From positions 140,420 to 204,419 of the forward strand of contig JAPMOS010000068.1 in NCBI GenBank assembly GCA_027972325.1: DNA of 64,000 nucleotides. Direction: 5' to 3'. The first letter of the stretch is position 1, and the number at the start of each line of letters is the position of its first letter. The notes under the pieces are model-generated. The model did not search any database and was not told the DNA's origin. It saw only the letters and a program-made list of their open reading frames with translations. The translations under genes were made by a program, and so were the position numbers. This DNA comes from Paratrimastix pyriformis. Taxonomy: Eukaryota > Preaxostyla > Paratrimastigidae. Of the stretch, positions 49,901 to 62,711 are shown one piece after another.

Positions 49901-52900
49901 TGGTTCTGCTCGGCCCTTTGGCCCGCGGGGGGACAGGTTGTGCTGAGCGGCTGCCAGGAGGGAGCAGCTCTGGGGGACCCCTGCACGCTGGGGTGCGGCC
50001 TGGAGTACGTTCCATCGGGCAGCGGCACCTACACCTGCCAGCCAACCGCCACCGAGGGCGTGGGCGCCTGGATGGGCGGCTCTCTCGTGTGCACCCGTCT
50101 GCAGCCCGCTGCCTGACTGCTCTGTGGAGGGGGTGCCATCGCCATCCCCAAAGCTCCACTCAGCAACACATCTGGCTGGCTGGCTGGCTTGGGGTGGGAA
50201 TGCTGGGCGGGCACAGCCTCGACATGCGACCCGCTGGTACCGGCGTCGCCTCAGGTGGTGGTGGCAGGGTGCGAGGGCGGCTCGGTGGGGGCCTCCTGTG
50301 AGCTGGGTTGCCCCTGGGGATACTCGGCCTCCGGAGATCCGTTCTATCCGTGCACGGCCACGGCCCCCGGGGTGGCCTCCTTCACGGGCGGCTCGTTGAC
50401 ATGCAGCGGTCCGTCCGCCACCTCGCTCCAAAGTCCGCCGAGCCCAACCCCGGTTGCTGCCCGTCCGTGCCTTTCCCCCCCGCAGCCGAGCAGTGCGCCC
50501 AGTTTGTGCCGCACGAATCGGAGGTCGTCGTGGAAGGCTGTGGGCCTGCGGCCCTGGGGGCTGTCTGCGTGGTCGAGTGCGCCTGGGGCTACGCGGCCTC
50601 TGGCGACGGCTCGTACCTGTGCGCGGGCGTCGGACCGGGTCGGGCCGAGTACACCGATGGCAACCTCGAGTGCACCAGTCCGCCCCAGCCTCCGTCGATG
50701 GCCGATCGGCTCCCCCTCCTTCGAGCCCGTGTCGTCTTCCCGCTGGGCCAACCCCTCCTTCGGGCTCTCACCGCCACACCATGTCGTGTGCGTGTCGTGT
50801 TCCGGCTGGGCGTGGATGGACACAGGCGTGAGCTGCGCGGCGCTTGTGCCGGAATTGCCCCGGCGGATCGAAAGTGGCTGCGTCGAGGGGGGCCCCCTGG
50901 TCTGCGCTCGGGTGCCCCTTGTCTCCGCCTGCCTCTTTGGTGTCCATTGCCCCGGCATACCTCCGTGGCCAGCAACCCCTGGCCCCCCTGCGTTTCTGAC
51001 CACCCCCGACCCGCCTTTTTTCCCCGTCCCATGGTGGTTCAGGGCTCTCCTTGCACGCTGGGCTGCGAATGGGGCTACACGGCCTCGGGGGATACCGACT
51101 ACCCGTGCAGCGGCACCGGCCCTGGGGCCTCGGCATACACGGGCGGCTCGTTGAGCTGCACCGGTCCGCTCAGCCGGGCCCGCCATCCTCTCCCGTCGAT
51201 CCCCTCCACCCGGGGATCCACTTCGCCACCCCCTGGTCGCCACTCGTCCTTGACTTTTCCTTGAACGGGGTGGGTGGTCGGGTCTGCTTGGCACAGCGGT
51301 GGCGTGCCAAGCGCCGTCGCTGGCCGAGGGCTTCGAGATTGCCGAGGGCTGCCTGGACGGGGGCGCCCTGGGGGACACCTGCGTGCTGCGCTGCGCCGAC
51401 GGATGGACGGCCTCGGGGTCCACCCTGTACACGTGCCAGGGCACCGGGCCCGGCCAGGCCGCCTACGCGGGGGGCTCCCTTTCTTGCGTGCGTCTGTCGT
51501 CTCGGCCCGGCCGCCCCTCGTCCTCCCTGCCCATCCAGGGCCCCGCCCATTCTGATTTGGTTGGCCGTTGTTGTCTGGTGGTGTCGCAGCGCCGCCGACC
51601 TGCCCGGCGCCTCTGCTGCAGCCGGGGATGGCCGTCGACACAGGCTGCGCAGACGGGGCCGACATCGGGGCCCCATGCGCCCTCCGCTGCGCCGACGGGT
51701 ACGCGGGGACAGGCGACCGGTCGTACCCCTGCACCCGCATCAACAGTACCATGGCCCAGTACGTCAGCTCCTCGGCCAGCCCGCTCCTCTGTTACCGTCC
51801 GTCCCGCTGCACCAGGCCGCTGCCCCCGCGCATGCTCCTTCCGGCTACCCACGCGCATCGCGAGGCGACTGACACGTTCCCTCCTGCTTCCCCTGTATCG
51901 CAGCCGTGGCGTGCACTGCCTATGACGGGATCGGCCTGGGGATGAGCGGCAGCGCCGGGTGCGGGGGCGGGCCCCTTGGGACGGCATGTGACCTGGAGTG
52001 CGAGACCGGATACATGCCCGAGGGGGTCGCCCGGCTCCTTTGCCAGTCTGCGCCGCCTCCCTCGGGGGATGGGTGGGGAGAGGGTAGGAGGCGCGTTATG
52101 GCCTGACCCTCATCCTGGGTGCCCCATAACGCAGGGGCACGGCCGAGGGCACCTCGGGCTGGGTGCCCGACGGGGCGGGGGGCCCGCTGACGTGCGCGCC
52201 GATGGAGTGCACCCAGGACCCCGACTGCCGCCACGGGGGCCACTGCGTCGGGGATCCGGGCGTCTGCGACTGCCCCCCCGGCTGGAGCGGCCCCACCTGC
52301 GAGCATCGTGGTCCGTGCCACCTCCCTCTCCCCATCCCCATCCCTTCCCGGCTGGAGCAGGGGGGGGGGAGTGATGGGGCGCCGGATGGCGTCATCCATG
52401 GATGAATGGACAGATGGATGGATCGATGGATGGGTCGATGGACGAAGTGCTCCATGCACTCTCTCGCGGTCACTGGGTCGCCCACAGATGGCGATTGCAC
52501 GGAGGACGCCGACTGCGAACACGGCGGCACCTGCGAGGGCGAGGCCCCCAACCGGTACTGCGACTGCCCCGAGGGCTGGGGCGGTGCCCTCTGCCACGAC
52601 CAAAGTCTGCCCCGCCCCGAATGCACTGAACACACTGACCAAATGGGCCTCGCTCCGTAGCCGTCTGGTGCCTGGCGTACTCGCTGCCACCGTCGCAGGT
52701 GATCCTCTCGGGCTGTGCGGCTGGGTCGGCCCTGGGGGACCTCTGCACGATCGCCTGTGCGGACGGGTACCTGACCAGCGGGACGGGCAGCTACAGCTGC
52801 GCCCCTAATGGCGAGTCCGAGATCGGCCTCTGGACGGGCGGCGATCTGCAGTGTACCCGTCTGTTGCCGCGCCTCGCGCCCGCCCGGTGAAGAGCAAGGT

Positions 52901-55900
52901 GCCGTGCAGCAACTGACATCCTGCCCTAACACCTCTGCCCGCGCGCCCCGCAGCGGCCACATGCCCCGCGCCGACGGGGCTGGGCGACCATATGCACCCC
53001 AGTGTCGGGTGCCTCGATGGAGGGGCCATGGTCTGTGTCGGCTCCCGGCGTTGCCCGTTCGAACTCCGTGCCCCTCCCCCGTGCGCCCTCCTTCTTCCGT
53101 GCACCCCCCTCCTGCCTGCCTTCTGACGATGTGGGTCTGTTTGTCTCTCGTGGCGCCTCAGGGCGACCCCTGTGTGATGGAGTGCGACTGGGGCTACACC
53201 CCGTCGGGCGTCCCCAATTACCCGTGCGGGGCTTCGGGGCCCGGCACAGCGGCCTACATGGGCGGCTCGCTCACGTGCCAGGGTCCGTTCCCCGTGCGAT
53301 GGAGGGATGGGTTGCCTTGGCGAGGTTGGGTTGGGGTCGGGCCATCCTCGTGGGTCACCATACGACGAGCTGCTTCTCGGGGGCCGGGGTGCGCTCGATG
53401 CAGCGGTGGCATGCCCGGCCATCGGGCTGGACATGGGCCAGGTGATCGTGAGCGGCTGTGAGCCCGAGGGCGCCCTGGGGGCTGGCTGCGTGCTGGGCTG
53501 CTCGGGTGATCTCATCCCCAGCGGCGAGGCCTCGTACCCCTGCACCGGCACCGGAGTGGGGACGGCCGCCTATACGGGCGGCAGCCTCGTGTGCACAGGT
53601 CTGCGCGTTGGCTGGTGGAGTGGGGGCTTGGCGATTGGAGGGCGCGACATGCCATCTGACGGAATGCCTTCTTGGCCGCAGCGCCGGCGACATGCCCTTC
53701 GCCCCCGCTACCCGAGCATGCCGAGATCTACCAGGGATGCGTCTCGAGCGGGGCCATTGGGTCTGCTGCCGGGAATGCACGGGATCAGTGAGGCTGATGT
53801 TGTTTTTGCCGGTCGCAGAACGTTCTGCGTGCTGCGGTGCGCAGACGGCTACGTGGCCGAGGGCGAGTGGACCTACCAGTGCACCGACCTGGGGGACGGC
53901 ACGGCGGCTTACAGGAGCCCGCTGGGGGTGGGCCTGACCTGCGTCCCCGCGCAATGCGGCCCGCTGGAGGTGACGGCCGCCCACGAGACGATCCAATTTG
54001 GGTGCGGGACCGACTGGCTGGGCAGCGAGCAGTGCGTGGTGGGCTGCGAGGCGGGCTACGCCATGGAGGACGGCACGCTGAGCCTCGGCAGGACATGCAC
54101 CGCGGTCGAGGGCGTAGACGGCAGGGCCGAATGGACCGGGGAGCCCAGTACGTGCCAAGGTCAGCAGAAGAGACAAGGTGAATGGATGAATGGATCGGGG
54201 GGGGGGGGGGGGGGGAGCACGCGAAGGCCAATTAAACTCACTGAGGACGTCTCGGGGTGGGATGGTCGCAGCATGGTGTACCCGTGATTATCCATGCCTG
54301 AACGGAGGCCGGTGCAACCCCGACACGGGCGCCTGCGAGTGCGTTGAGCCCTGGATGGGGCCCTGGTGCGCGGACCAGTGCGAGACGGACGGCGACTGCA
54401 GCAACGGGGCACCTGCGGCGAGGACAACATGTGCCACTGCCCCGATGGCTGGCGCGGGCCGCACTGCGAGATCCCCGACTGCGATCCCGAGCACCCCTGC
54501 CTGAACGGAGGCCGGTGCAACCCCGACACGGGCGCCTGCGAGTGCGTTGAGCCCTGGATGGGGCCCTGGTGCGAGCACCAGTGCGAGACGGACGGCGACT
54601 GCAGCAACGGGGGCACCTGCGGCGAGGACAACATGTGCCACTGCCCCGATGGCTGGCGCGGGCCGCACTGCGAGATCCCCGACTGCGACCCCGAGCACCC
54701 CTGCCTGAACGGAGGCCGGTGCAACCCCGACACGGGCGCCTGCGAGTGCGTTGAGCCCTGGATGGGGCCCTGGTGCGAGCACCAGTGCGAGACGGACGGC
54801 GACTGCAGCAACGGGGGCACCTGCGGCGAGGACAACATGTGCCACTGCCCCGATGGCTGGCGCGGGCCGCACTGCGAGATCCCCGACTGCGACCCCGAGC
54901 ACCCCTGCCTGAACGGAGGCCGGTGCAACCCCGACACGGGCGCCTGCGAGTGCGTTGAGCCCTGGATGGGGCCCTGGTGCGCGGACCAGTGCGAGACGGA
55001 CGGCGACTGCAGCAACGGGGGCACCTGCGGCGAGGACAACATGTGCCACTGCCCCGATGGCTGGCGCGGGCCGCACTGCGAGATCCCCGACTGCGATCCC
55101 GAGCACCCCTGCCTGAACGGAGGCCGGTGCAACCCCGACACGGGCGCCTGCGAGTGCGTTGAGCCCTGGATGGGGCCCTGGTGCGAGCACCAGTGCGAGA
55201 CGGACGGCGACTGCAGCAACGGGGGCACCTGCGGCGAGGACAACATGTGCCACTGCCCCGATGGCTGGCGCGGGCCGCACTGCGAGATCCCCGACTGCGA
55301 CCCCGAGCACCCCTGCCTGAACGGAGGCCGGTGCAACCCCGACACGGGCGCCTGCGAGTGCGTTGAGCCCTGGATGGGGCCCTGGTGCGCGGACCAGTGC
55401 GAGACGGACGGCGACTGCAGCAACGGGGGCACCTGCGGCGAGGACAACATGTGCCACTGCCCCGATGGCTGGCGCGGGCCGCACTGCGAGATCCCCGACT
55501 GCGATCCCGAGCACCCCTGCCTGAACGGAGGCCGGTGCAACCCCGACACGGGCGCCTGCGAGTGCGTTGAGCCCTGGATGGGGCCCTGGTGCGAGCACCA
55601 GTGCGAGACGGACGGCGACTGCAGCAACGGGGGCACCTGCGGCGAGGACAACATGTGCCACTGCCCCGATGGCTGGCGCGGGCCGCACTGCGAGATCCCC
55701 GACTGCGACCCCGAGCACCCCTGCCTGAACGGAGGCCGGTGCAACCCCGACACGGGCGCCTGCGAGTGCGTTGAGCCCTGGATGGGGCCCTGGTGCGAGC
55801 ACCAGTGCCAGACGGACGGCGACTGCAGCAACGGGGGCACCTGCGGCGAGGACAACATGTGCCACTGCCCCGATGGCTGGCGCGGGCCGCACTGCGAGAT

Positions 55901-58900
55901 CCCCGACTGCGACCCCGAGCACCCCTGCCTGAACGGAGGCCGGTGCAACCCCGACACGGGCGCCTGCGAGTGCGTTGAGCCCTGGATGGGGCCCTGGTGC
56001 GCGGACCAGTGCGAGACGGACGGCGACTGCAGCAACGGGGGCACCTGCGGCGAGGACAACATGTGCCACTGCCCCGATGGCTGGCGCGGGCCGCACTGCG
56101 AGATCCCCGACTGCGACCCCGAGCACCCCTGCCTGAACGGAGGCCGGTGCAACCCCGACACGGGCGCCTGCGAGTGCGTTGAGCCCTGGATGGGGCCCTG
56201 GTGCGCGGACCAGTGCGAGACGGACGGCGACTGCAGCAACGGGGCACCTGCGGCGAGGACAACATGTGCCACTGCCCCGATGGCTGGCGCGGGCCGCACT
56301 GCGAGATCCCCGACTGCGACCCCGAGCACCCCTGCCTGAACGGAGGCCGGTGCAACCCCGACACGGGCGCCTGCGAGTGCGTTGAGCCCTGGATGGGGCC
56401 CTGGTGCGAGCACCAGTGCGAGACGGACGGCGACTGCAGCAACGGGGCACCTGCGGCGAGGACAACATGTGCCACTGCCCCGATGGCTGGCGCGGGCCGC
56501 ACTGCGAGATCCCCGACTGCGATCCCGAGCACCCCTGCCTGAACGGAGGCCGGTGCAACCCCGACACGGGCGCCTGCGAGTGCGCTGAGCCCTGGATGGG
56601 GCCCTGGTGCGCGGACCAGTGCGAGACGGACGGCGACTGCAGCAACGGGGGCACCTGCGGCGAGGACAACATGTGCCACTGCCCCGATGGCTGGCGCGGG
56701 CCGCACTGCGAGATCCCCGACTGCGATCCCGAGCACCCCTGCCTGAACGGAGGCCGGTGCAACCCCGACACGGGCGCCTGCGAGTGCGCTGAGCCCTGGA
56801 TGGGGCCCTGGTGCGCGGACCAGTGCGAGACGGACGGCGACTGCAGCAACGGGGCACCTGCGGCGAGGACAACATGTGCCACTGCCCCGATGGCTGGCGC
56901 GGGCCGCACTGCGAGATCCCCGACTGCGACCCCGAGCACCCCTGCCTGAACGGAGGCCGGTGCAACCCCGACACGGGCGCCTGCGAGTGCGTTGAGCCCT
57001 GGATGGGGCCCTGGTGCGAGCACCAGTGCGAGACGGACGGCGACTGCAGCAACGGGGCACCTGCGGCGAGGACAACATGTGCCACTGCCCCGATGGCTGG
57101 CGCGGGCCGCACTGCGAGATCCCCGACTGCGATCCCGAGCACCCCTGCCTGAACGGAGGCCGGTGCAACCCCGACACGGGCGCCTGCGAGTGCGTTGAGC
57201 CCTGGATGGGGCCCTGGTGCGAGCACCAGTGCGAGACGGACGGCGACTGCAGCAACGGGGCACCTGCGGCGAGGACAACATGTGCCACTGCCCCGATGGC
57301 TGGCGCGGGCCGCACTGCGAGATCCCCGACTGCGACCCCGAGCACCCCTGCCTGAACGGAGGCCGGTGCAACCCCGACACGGGCGCCTGCGAGTGCGTTG
57401 AGCCCTGGATGGGGCCCTGGTGCGAGGACCAGTGCGAGACGGACGGCGACTGCAGCAACGGGGGCACCTGCGGCGAGGACAACATGTGCCACTGCCCCGA
57501 TGGCTGGCGCGGGCCGCACTGCGAGATCCCCGACTGCGACCCCGAGCACCCCTGCCTGAACGGAGGCCGGTGCAACCCCGACACGGGCGCCTGCGAGTGC
57601 GCTGAGCCCTGGATGGGGCCCTGGTGCGCGGACCAGTGCGAGACGGACGGCGACTGCAGCAACGGGGGCACCTGCGGCGAGGACAACATGTGCCACTGCC
57701 CCGATGGCTGGCGCGGGCCGCACTGCGAGATCCCCGACTGCGATCCCGAGCACCCCTGCCTGAACGGAGGCCGGTGCAACCCCGACACGGGCGCCTGCGA
57801 GTGCGCTGAGCCCTGGATGGGGCCCTGGTGCGCGGACCAGTGCGAGACGGACGGCGACTGCAGCAACGGGGGCACCTGCGGCGAGGACAACATGTGCCAC
57901 TGCCCCGATGGCTGGCGCGGGCCGCACTGCGAGATCCCCGACTGCGATCCCGAGCACCCCTGCCTGAACGGAGGCCGGTGCAACCCCGACACGGGCGCCT
58001 GCGAGTGCGTTGAGCCCTGGATGGGGCCCTGGTGCGCGGACCAGTGCGAGACGGACGGCGACTGCAGCAACGGGGGCACCTGCGGCGAGGACAACATGTG
58101 CCACTGCCCCGATGGCTGGCGCGGGCCGCACTGCGAGATCCCCGACTGCGACCCCGAGCACCCCTGCCTGAACGGAGGCCGGTGCAACCCCGACACGGGC
58201 GCCTGCGAGTGCGTTGAGCCCTGGATGGGGCCCTGGTGCGAGCACCAGTGCGAGACGGACGGCGACTGCAGCAACGGGGGCACCTGCGGCGAGGACAACA
58301 TGTGCCACTGCCCCGATGGCTGGCGCGGGCCGCACTGCGAGATCCCCGACTGCGATCCCGAGCACCCCTGCCTGAACGGAGGCCGGTGCAACCCCGACAC
58401 GGGCGCCTGCGAGTGCGTTGAGCCCTGGATGGGGCCCTGGTGCGAGCACCAGTGCGAGACGGACGGCGACTGCAGCAACGGGGGCACCTGCGGCGAGGAC
58501 AACATGTGCCACTGCCCCGATGGCTGGCGCGGGCCGCACTGCGAGATCCCCGACTGCGACCCCGAGCACCCCTGCCTGAACGGAGGCCGGTGCAACCCCG
58601 ACACGGGCGCCTGCGAGTGCGTTGAGCCCTGGATGGGGCCCTGGTGCGAGCACCAGTGCCAGACGGACGGCGACTGCAGCAACGGGGCACCTGCGGCGAG
58701 GACAACATGTGCCACTGCCCCGATGGCTGGCGCGGGCCGCACTGCGAGATCCCCGACTGCGACCCCGAGCACCCCTGCCTGAACGGAGGCCGGTGCAACC
58801 CCGACACGGGCGCCTGCGAGTGCGTTGAGCCCTGGATGGGGCCCTGGTGCGAGGACCAGTGCGAGACGGACGGCGACTGCAGCAACGGGGGCACCTGCGG

Positions 58901-61900
58901 CGAGGACAACATGTGCCACTGCCCCGATGGCTGGCGCGGGCCGCACTGCGAGATCCCCGACTGCGATCCCGAGCACCCCTGCCTGAACGGAGGCCGGTGC
59001 AACCCCGACACGGGCGCCTGCGAGTGCGTTGAGCCCTGGATGGGGCCCTGGTGCGAGCACCAGTGCGAGACGGACGGCGACTGCAGCAACGGGGGCACCT
59101 GCGGCGAGGACAACATGTGCCACTGCCCCGATGGCTGGCGCGGGCCGCACTGCGAGATCCCCGACTGCGATCCCGAGCACCCCTGCCTGAACGGAGGCCG
59201 GTGCAACCCCGACACGGGCGCCTGCGAGTGTGTTGAGCCCTGGATGGGGCCCTGGTGCGCGGACCAGTGCGAGACGGACGGCGACTGCAGCAACGGGGGC
59301 ACCTGCGGCGAGGACAACATGTGCCACTGCCCCGATGGCTGGCGCGGGCCGCACTGCGAGATCCCCGACTGCGACCCCGAGCACCCCTGCCTGAACGGAG
59401 GCCGGTGCAACCCCGACACGGGCGCCTGCGAGTGCGTTGAGCCCTGGATGGGGCCCTGGTGCGAGCACCAGTGCCAGACGGACGGCGACTGCAGCAACGG
59501 GGGCACCTGCGGCGAGGACAACATGTGCCACTGCCCCGATGGCTGGCGCGGGCCGCACTGCGAGATCCCCGACTGCGACCCCGAGCACCCCTGCCTGAAC
59601 GGAGGCCGGTGCAACCCCGACACGGGCGCCTGCGAGTGCGTTGAGCCCTGGATGGGGCCCTGGTGCGAGCACCAGTGCGAGACGGACGGCGACTGCAGCA
59701 ACGGGGGCACCTGCGGCGAGGATAACATGTGCCACTGCCCCGATGGCTGGCGCGGGCCGCACTGCGAGATCCCCGACTGCGACCCCGAGCACCCCTGCCT
59801 GAACGGAGGCCGGTGCAACCCCGACACGGGCGCCTGCGAGTGCGTTGAGCCCTGGATGGGGCCCTGGTGCGAGCACCAGTGCGAGACGGACGGCGACTGC
59901 AGCAACGGGGGCACCTGCGGCGAGGATCCGACCACTGGCTTCGACGTCTGCCATTGCCCCGAAGGCTGGTACGGGCCGCACTGCGACATTCCTGAAGCCC
60001 TTTGCCCCTGCGTCCACGGCGCCTGTATCCAGGACGACGCCGGCCAATACTCGTGCGACTGCTACCCTGGTTGGGTGGGTCCTATTTGCGACATCCCCTC
60101 CTGCCCCTGCCTGAATGGCGGCGTCTGCGTGTTTGACCTCGCCGGTGTGCGCTCCTGCCAATGCCCCGAGGGTTGGCGTGGCGAGATTTGCGAGGTTCCC
60201 GACTGCACCGATGACAGCCAGTGCCTCAATGGCGGCACCTGCTTGCCCTCGGGCGATTGTGACTGTGCCGCCGGCTACGACGGTCCATGGTGCGATGACC
60301 ACGGTTCGTCCTCCGCCTCGGCACTCGATTCGGTTTCCTTCCTCCTCCGCCATGCCCCCCCACCCCCCCCCCCCCCTCCCCCGCATCTCCATCTGACACG
60401 CACATCTTTCTCCCAGTGGGTGACTGCACCGAGGATGCGGACTGTTCCCCCGGCACTTGCGAAGGAACTGCTCCTGGCCGCGTCTGCTCGTGCCCCACTG
60501 GATACTCGGGCACCTACTGCGATCAAGGTCTCATCTCCCAATCGCTGCTTCTGACAACCTTTTCCCTCTCTTCGATTAGCCTGCCCCTACGAGCCGATTC
60601 GATGCTGGTCGCGGGACTTCTTCGCTGCCACCTACACCGACGCCTCCGTCAACGGGGACATCCTGCACCTCCTGGTGCATGGCTTCAACCTGTCCGCCTT
60701 CGTCATCGCCCAGGGCGTGCCACCTGCCCAGCCTGTGGCGGCCTGCTGGATTGCCCCGCAGCTATGCCAGCCCGATCCACTGAGCCCCTGTGTGACGGAC
60801 ATGGCGGCCAGCGTGACCATTCCCCAGCTGCTCCTCTGCCCCGACGTGACCCAGTCCATGATCCCGTCCGTGAGCCAGTCCGAGGGCCACCGCCTGACCC
60901 AGACCGGGACCACCATCGAGTACGTGGTTCCCATTCACGTCTTGGCCAAGGTCACCACGGGCATCGACCCGAACGGGGAATTCGTCGAGGGCTACCGGTA
61001 CCAGTCGATGACCCTGATCATCCGCCAGACGGCCTCCCTGGACGCAAGCACCTCGGTCCACGTCATGCACCCCGTCAACTACACCGGCTTCGAGAAGGGC
61101 GACTCGTTCTTCGACCACGAGGGCGAGCAGTACGTGCTGCACTTCTCCGTGTGGACCAACTACCCCTACGTCCAAGCCGCCCCCTCGCTGCTCGGCCTGA
61201 CGGCCCCCGTCGACCCAACCCTGATCAGCATCGAAGCCAACCCCGCGGCCGATCACTGCGACAACCCGTCCCGATTCTGCGAACGTGCCTACGTCCTGAC
61301 CATCCACGGCCAGACCAGCACATGTCTTCTGCGGGGCGTCTACACCATTGGCAGCATGATCACCTGCCGCGACCCAGACCTCTGCCCCAGCGAGACGTCG
61401 GGCCTCTACCAGGCCGACTACGAGATCATCCCGGGCGATTGCGATGCCTATCTGATCGACATCTCGGTCGAGGCGCAGCTCTGGGTGGAGCTCAATGGCG
61501 GCACGGCCCTGGCCTGGGGTCGCCCGTGCACCGTCATGGGCCAGCTGACCGCACAGAGCCAACTGGCCCACTCCGACCTGACCAGCCTTGTTGTCTGCGT
61601 CAAGCCGGCCACCCCTGGCGCATGCCCCTTGGGAGCTGGCCAGACCCTGGTCACCGACAATGCTGCAGGTACCTTTGGGGCGTATCTTGGGTCCGTTCTC
61701 CACTTCACACTCGCCCCCCGGGGTTGCTTTGCGGACCATACTCATTGTCCCGCTTCCTCGGTGGTCCCCCAACCCCAGCCTGGTGGTCGAGCGGACGACC
61801 ATGCTCTACAACGTCACCTTTAACCTCGACCTGCAGGCCTTCCACTATGCTCTGGGTCTGTTCTGTTTCTCGTGGGTCCCCTCAATCACCCCCAAGCCGG

Positions 61901-62711
61901 ACTTCTCATGGGCTTTTGACGTTCCCGTTACCTTTTGGGCTTCCCAATATTGACCTTTGCTTTGCCCACCCCTCCTCCAGGCATTGACATGAACCCCAAC
62001 TTGATCACGGAACTCCAGTTCGACGCGGTCTTCAGCGGGTTTGAGCCCGGCCACGTGGAAAGCTTCCAGCTTCGGGCGGCCAGCCCGTCGGCACAGGATG
62101 TCGATGCCGGCCCGGTGCACCCCGCAACTCCCGCGGCCGCCGAAGCTGGCGTCTCTGTGACAGGGTTGGGTCTGTCGGAGTGCCTGTGCGGTGTCTTCCT
62201 TCTTGGGTCAGCTTCCAGTGGCTCACCTTCCGAACATCTCGTTTTTTTTCCAGGTGTTGATCCGTCGCCCACTCCGACCGTTGTGCCGGCAGCCAACGTG
62301 GGGCTGGTCGGGGCCGTCGTGGGCGGTGCCGTCGGCGGCATCGTGGCCATTGGGCTCGTTGTTTTGTCAGCTGTGGTGATTCGGGCTCGCCTTCACTCAG
62401 CATCGAAGAAGGGGCTCCTTGAAGGGCCACAGGGCCAGATGCCCACTGTGCGGACAACGGCCGCTCCAAGGAAGGATGACAAGGGAAGGCCCAGCCTGGT
62501 CCCGAGCCCCTCGGGGCCGGCGACGGGACGTCCGGCAGCAGCAACGGAGGCTCTCGAACAAGGAGGTCGACCAAGCCCTAAACCGATGAGCTCGAGCCCT
62601 TCGCTCCGCACACCGAATCCTGCTGGCAGGCGCACTCCACGGTCACGGGCTGCCCCCGGCCACGAACATGATCCTCCTGTGTCATCAACACTCGGAAAGG
62701 CGCGAAGGTAA
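46236..62711 (+). CDS. Giant type I membrane protein: C-type lectin + sushi-like + EGF array
   Basis: Start MRLFSTLVLLILFLLSFAGT (signal peptide). CTLD exons: GDCWVLNNDQKKWPDARAWC, DLATIRDETEDIVVRAIV, FWIGLTRNHLFSPFYW + LDGDTSTFRNWGWGQPE, VVMNLGQSRMGYWYIS, AKVCQLV. EGFs at 47044-47210, about 19 sushi-like modules with four more EGFs to 54161, then one 6-kb exon (54272 to about 60301) with some 27 double-EGF units and five diverged EGFs, an EGF exon (VGDCTEDADCSPGTCEG), a C-terminal ectodomain (60581-61667) with HGFNLSAFVIAQGVPPAQP, more beta-type exons, one TM helix (VGLVGAVVGGAVGGIVAIGL, about 62297-62380) and a basic Ser/Pro-rich tail to 62711. Total roughly 4,000 residues. Probably a surface adhesion, prey-recognition or matrix receptor (inference). 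Seven units of the EGF array lack one G, breaking the frame as given. Confidence 0.85.
47298..54161 (+). other. Array of about 19 sushi-like modules with four EGF exons interspersed
   Basis: Module pattern TCxAPxL...GCxxGxxxGxxC, LxCxxGYxxSGxxxYxC, then xGTGPGxAAYTGGxLxCT. Most modules are a single exon that starts after CAG in phase 1 and ends TGCACN|gtcyg in phase 1; five modules are split once at the GxxxG position (for example near 47655, 48595, 50905, 53030 and 53750). EGF exons (IPCLSDADCLHGGTCEGG, GDCTDDEDCQHGGQC, MECTQDPDCRHGGHC, GDCTEDADCEHGGTC) occur as two adjacent pairs at about 49436-49720 and 52200-52605. Six cysteines and no conserved terminal Trp separate it from the classical CCP domain. 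Confidence 0.7.
54290..59930 (+). repeat. 204-bp tandem array encoding about 27 near-identical double-EGF units
   Basis: Unit starts (TGCG after CCCTGG) fall at 54366, 54569, 54773 and so on to 59867, spaced 204 bp except seven spaced 203 bp. Each unit encodes 68 residues with two EGFs (DGDCSNGGTCGEDNMCHCPD, then DPEHPCLNGGRCNPDTGACE). Variation is limited to a few positions: AD/EH/ED before QC, QCE/QCQ, CVE/CAE, and silent gac/gat. Units starting 54366, 56201, 56404, 56811, 57014, 57217 and 58644 have four instead of five G in the SNGGTC codons. Confidence 0.95.
60581..61667 (+). other. C-terminal ectodomain shared with the small secreted gene at 27807-28504
   Basis: One 1.09-kb exon after a gattag acceptor. 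Starts CPYEPIRCWSRDFFAATYTD and contains HGFNLSAFVIAQGVPPAQP, CVTDMAASVTIPQLLLCPDV, PIHVLAKVTTGIDPNGEF and GYRYQSMTLIIRQTASL. This first third aligns along its length with the small secreted protein; the remaining part (GDSFFDHEGEQYVLHF, then CLLRGVYTIGSMITCRDPDL) is unique to this gene. Confidence 0.75.

Noticed and set aside
54161-60392. Two overlapping minus-strand open frames of about 1,940 and 2,030 codons, and a third of about 1,470, antisense to the EGF array
   Set aside because: The 204-bp unit is a multiple of three, so any stop-free antisense frame of one unit stays open through the whole array. They have no start, splice or family support; the sense strand is a clear EGF protein.
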